Shown piece by piece: positions 5,297 to 6,504 of a stretch of 6,504 nt of DNA (positions are counted from its first letter, which is position 1; every line of letters begins with the position of its first letter). A program made the translations under genes and the position numbers. This DNA is from an uncultured Collinsella sp. (GTDB lineage: Bacteria > Actinomycetota > Coriobacteriia > Coriobacteriales > Coriobacteriaceae), in assembly GCA_900548075.1 (NCBI GenBank), contig URJD01000107.1, positions 1 to 6,504 of the forward strand, given 5' to 3'. The notes beneath the pieces are model-generated. The model worked only from the letters and a program-made list of their open reading frames with translations, was not told where the DNA came from and did not search any database.

Positions 5297-6504
5297 ATGG
5301 CATCTGCTGCGAAGCGTGACGGTCGCGCCGTGGTTACGACATGCGGGGGATGCTATGCCGATTGCGCCTTTGCAGCCCATGTTGAGGATGGGCGTGTGAT
5401 GGCTGAGTTGCCGGTTGTGGGGCATCCGTGCGCGGCGCGTGCCCTATGCGCCCGCGGACGGCATCGTCTGGCAATGCCGTTTGACGAGCGCGATCGCATT
5501 GTGCACCCCATGCGCCGACGAACTGATGGCTCGGGGTTCGATGTGATTTCGTGGGACGAGGCGTTCGCGCAGATTGCAGCGCGCCTTGGGGGGATTGTTG
5601 ACGGGCATGGTCCGCGTGCGCTGGGCATGACGCTCGGTGTTCCCTCGTTCGACCGCTACTGGGCGTATCGCCTTATGCATGCGCTGGGCTCGCCCAACGT
5701 GTACGGTGCCGACGGCGCCTGCGAGGTAAGCCGACTTACCGGTTGGGAGCACAGCCTGGGCTACAGCCCCGCCTCCGACCTAGCGCATACCGACTGCATC
5801 ATGTACCTGGGGCGTTCCATTGTCGATTCGTCAACGATGGGGGCCGTTGACGCGCTCAACGATGCACGCCGGCGCGGGGCGAAGATTATCGTGGTTGACC
5901 CCCGGCGCAGTGGCTCGGCCGCGCTTGCCGACCGCTGGCTGCGCGTGCGCCCGGGCTGCGACTTGGCGCTGCTGTTGGGTATTGTCCACGTGTTGATTGC
6001 CGAGGGCCTGTACGACCACGAGTTCGTGGACCGCTATACCACGGGTTTTGACGAGTTGGCGCAGGCGGCCCATGCTTGGACGCCCGAGTGGGCCGAGTCG
6101 ATGTGCGACGTGCCGGCCGCAGAGATTGTCGCCACGGCGCGCGATCTCGCTGCCGCCGCGCCTGCCGCTGTGGTGGATGCGGGCTTTCATGGCGGCATCG
6201 GTATCGCGTATGCCAATAGCACCCAGACCGCGCGCGCTATCTGCTTGGTTGATGTGCTGCTGGGCTGCATCGGGCATGCGGGCGGCGCGCTCAATCCGCC
6301 CACGCCGCTTGTGTTGGGCGACCTCGATCCCGCACGCTTTGCGATGCCGCCGGTACCGTGCGGGCCCAAGCTGGGGTCCGAGCGCTATCCACTGGTCGAT
6401 CCGGTGCGCGGCCTGTGCACGACCATCGGTCAGTCGATTCTTGCCGGCGATTTGCGCGGGCTCATCGTCTATGCCAGTAACCCCGGTGCGGGCTATGGCA
6501 ATGC
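5297..6504 (+). CDS. Molybdopterin oxidoreductase catalytic subunit, 3'-truncated; substrate unknown
   Basis: DMSO-reductase superfamily (Mo-bisMGD) catalytic subunit; 402 complete codons are visible and the gene runs off the window. The N-terminal 4Fe-4S motif is C16-x2-C19-x3-C23-x27-C51, followed by ARGRHRLAMPFDERDRIVHP, typical of the family. Cofactor-binding landmarks follow: KIIVVDPRRSGSAALAD (196-212), LRVRPGCDLALLLG (215-228), an EGLYDHEFV segment, and GCIGHAGGALNPP (323-335). Cys142 (DGACEVSRLTG) aligns with Sec140 of E. coli FdhF and is the likely Mo ligand. The next residue is Glu, not the His of formate dehydrogenases, so a polysulfide/thiosulfate reductase-like or other anaerobic oxidoreductase role fits better. 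There is no Tat signal or hydrophobic leader before the first cysteine, so the protein should be cytoplasmic. A terminator separates it from the hyc genes. By eye it uses TTG, GGG, GTA, CGA and CTA codons more freely than hycE. Partner subunits, if any, lie beyond the window. Confidence 0.88.
   Translation, partial: MASAAKRDGRAVVTTCGGCYADCAFAAHVEDGRVMAELPVVGHPCAARALCARGRHRLAMPFDERDRIVHPMRRRTDGSGFDVISWDEAFAQIAARLGGIVDGHGPRALGMTLGVPSFDRYWAYRLMHALGSPNVYGADGACEVSRLTGWEHSLGYSPASDLAHTDCIMYLGRSIVDSSTMGAVDALNDARRRGAKIIVVDPRRSGSAALADRWLRVRPGCDLALLLGIVHVLIAEGLYDHEFVDRYTTGFDELAQAAHAWTPEWAESMCDVPAAEIVATARDLAAAAPAAVVDAGFHGGIGIAYANSTQTARAICLVDVLLGCIGHAGGALNPPTPLVLGDLDPARFAMPPVPCGPKLGSERYPLVDPVRGLCTTIGQSILAGDLRGLIVYASNPGAGYGN

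Noticed and set aside
1..6504. CRISPR arrays, tRNA/rRNA genes, insertion sequences, attachment sites
   Set aside because: No repeat arrays, tRNA-like cloverleaf segments, transposase motifs or terminal inverted repeats were seen; coding genes fill nearly all of the window.

Overview
The window is a gene-dense, GC-rich bacterial segment with every recognisable gene on the + strand. The 5' three quarters is the distal half of a formate hydrogenlyase (FHL-1 type, group 4 [NiFe] hydrogenase) operon in the order hycE-hycF-hycG-hycH-hycI, followed by a formate channel gene (focA-like, FNT family). A strong intrinsic terminator comes next. The window ends inside the first two thirds or so of a molybdopterin oxidoreductase gene. 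GC-rich third codon positions, tight Shine-Dalgarno-led gene packing and the hyc plus FNT content suggest a fermentative gut actinobacterium of the Coriobacteriia (Collinsella-like). That assignment is an impression from recall of protein and codon style, not a computed result.

Layout: hycE (1-1707) is missing only about its first 16 codons and encodes the fused NuoC/NuoD-like large subunit that carries the NiFe site. hycF (1709-2425) is a two-cluster ferredoxin-like subunit, hycG (2428-3210) the NuoB-like small subunit, hycH (3211-3792) an assembly factor, and hycI (3792-4295) the nickel-checking endopeptidase that trims the HycE tail. Junctions are 1 nt, 2 nt, 0 nt and -1 nt, the usual sign of translational coupling. 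A perfect 11-bp hairpin (one G-T pair) lies over the hycI stop codon, before the focA-like gene (4335-5174). A terminator at 5197-5232 closes the unit.

How it works together: in the E. coli model, formate is oxidised by a formate dehydrogenase. Electrons pass through HycB, HycF and HycG to the NiFe site in HycE, releasing H2, while HycC and HycD form the membrane arm. Here HycE, HycF and HycG supply the soluble electron path, HycH and HycI mature HycE, and the FNT protein moves formate across the membrane. The formate dehydrogenase, HycB and the membrane subunits are not in view and are presumably upstream. The molybdoenzyme after the terminator has a cysteine where the molybdenum ligand is expected but lacks the adjacent histidine typical of formate dehydrogenases, so it is probably not the FHL formate dehydrogenase.

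Nothing here is a clearly new system. The points most worth a second look are the hycI-focA hairpin, the placement of focA in the hyc unit, the lineage-specific extensions on HycF and HycH, altered residues in the HycI nickel-site motif, and the signal-less molybdoenzyme of unknown substrate.
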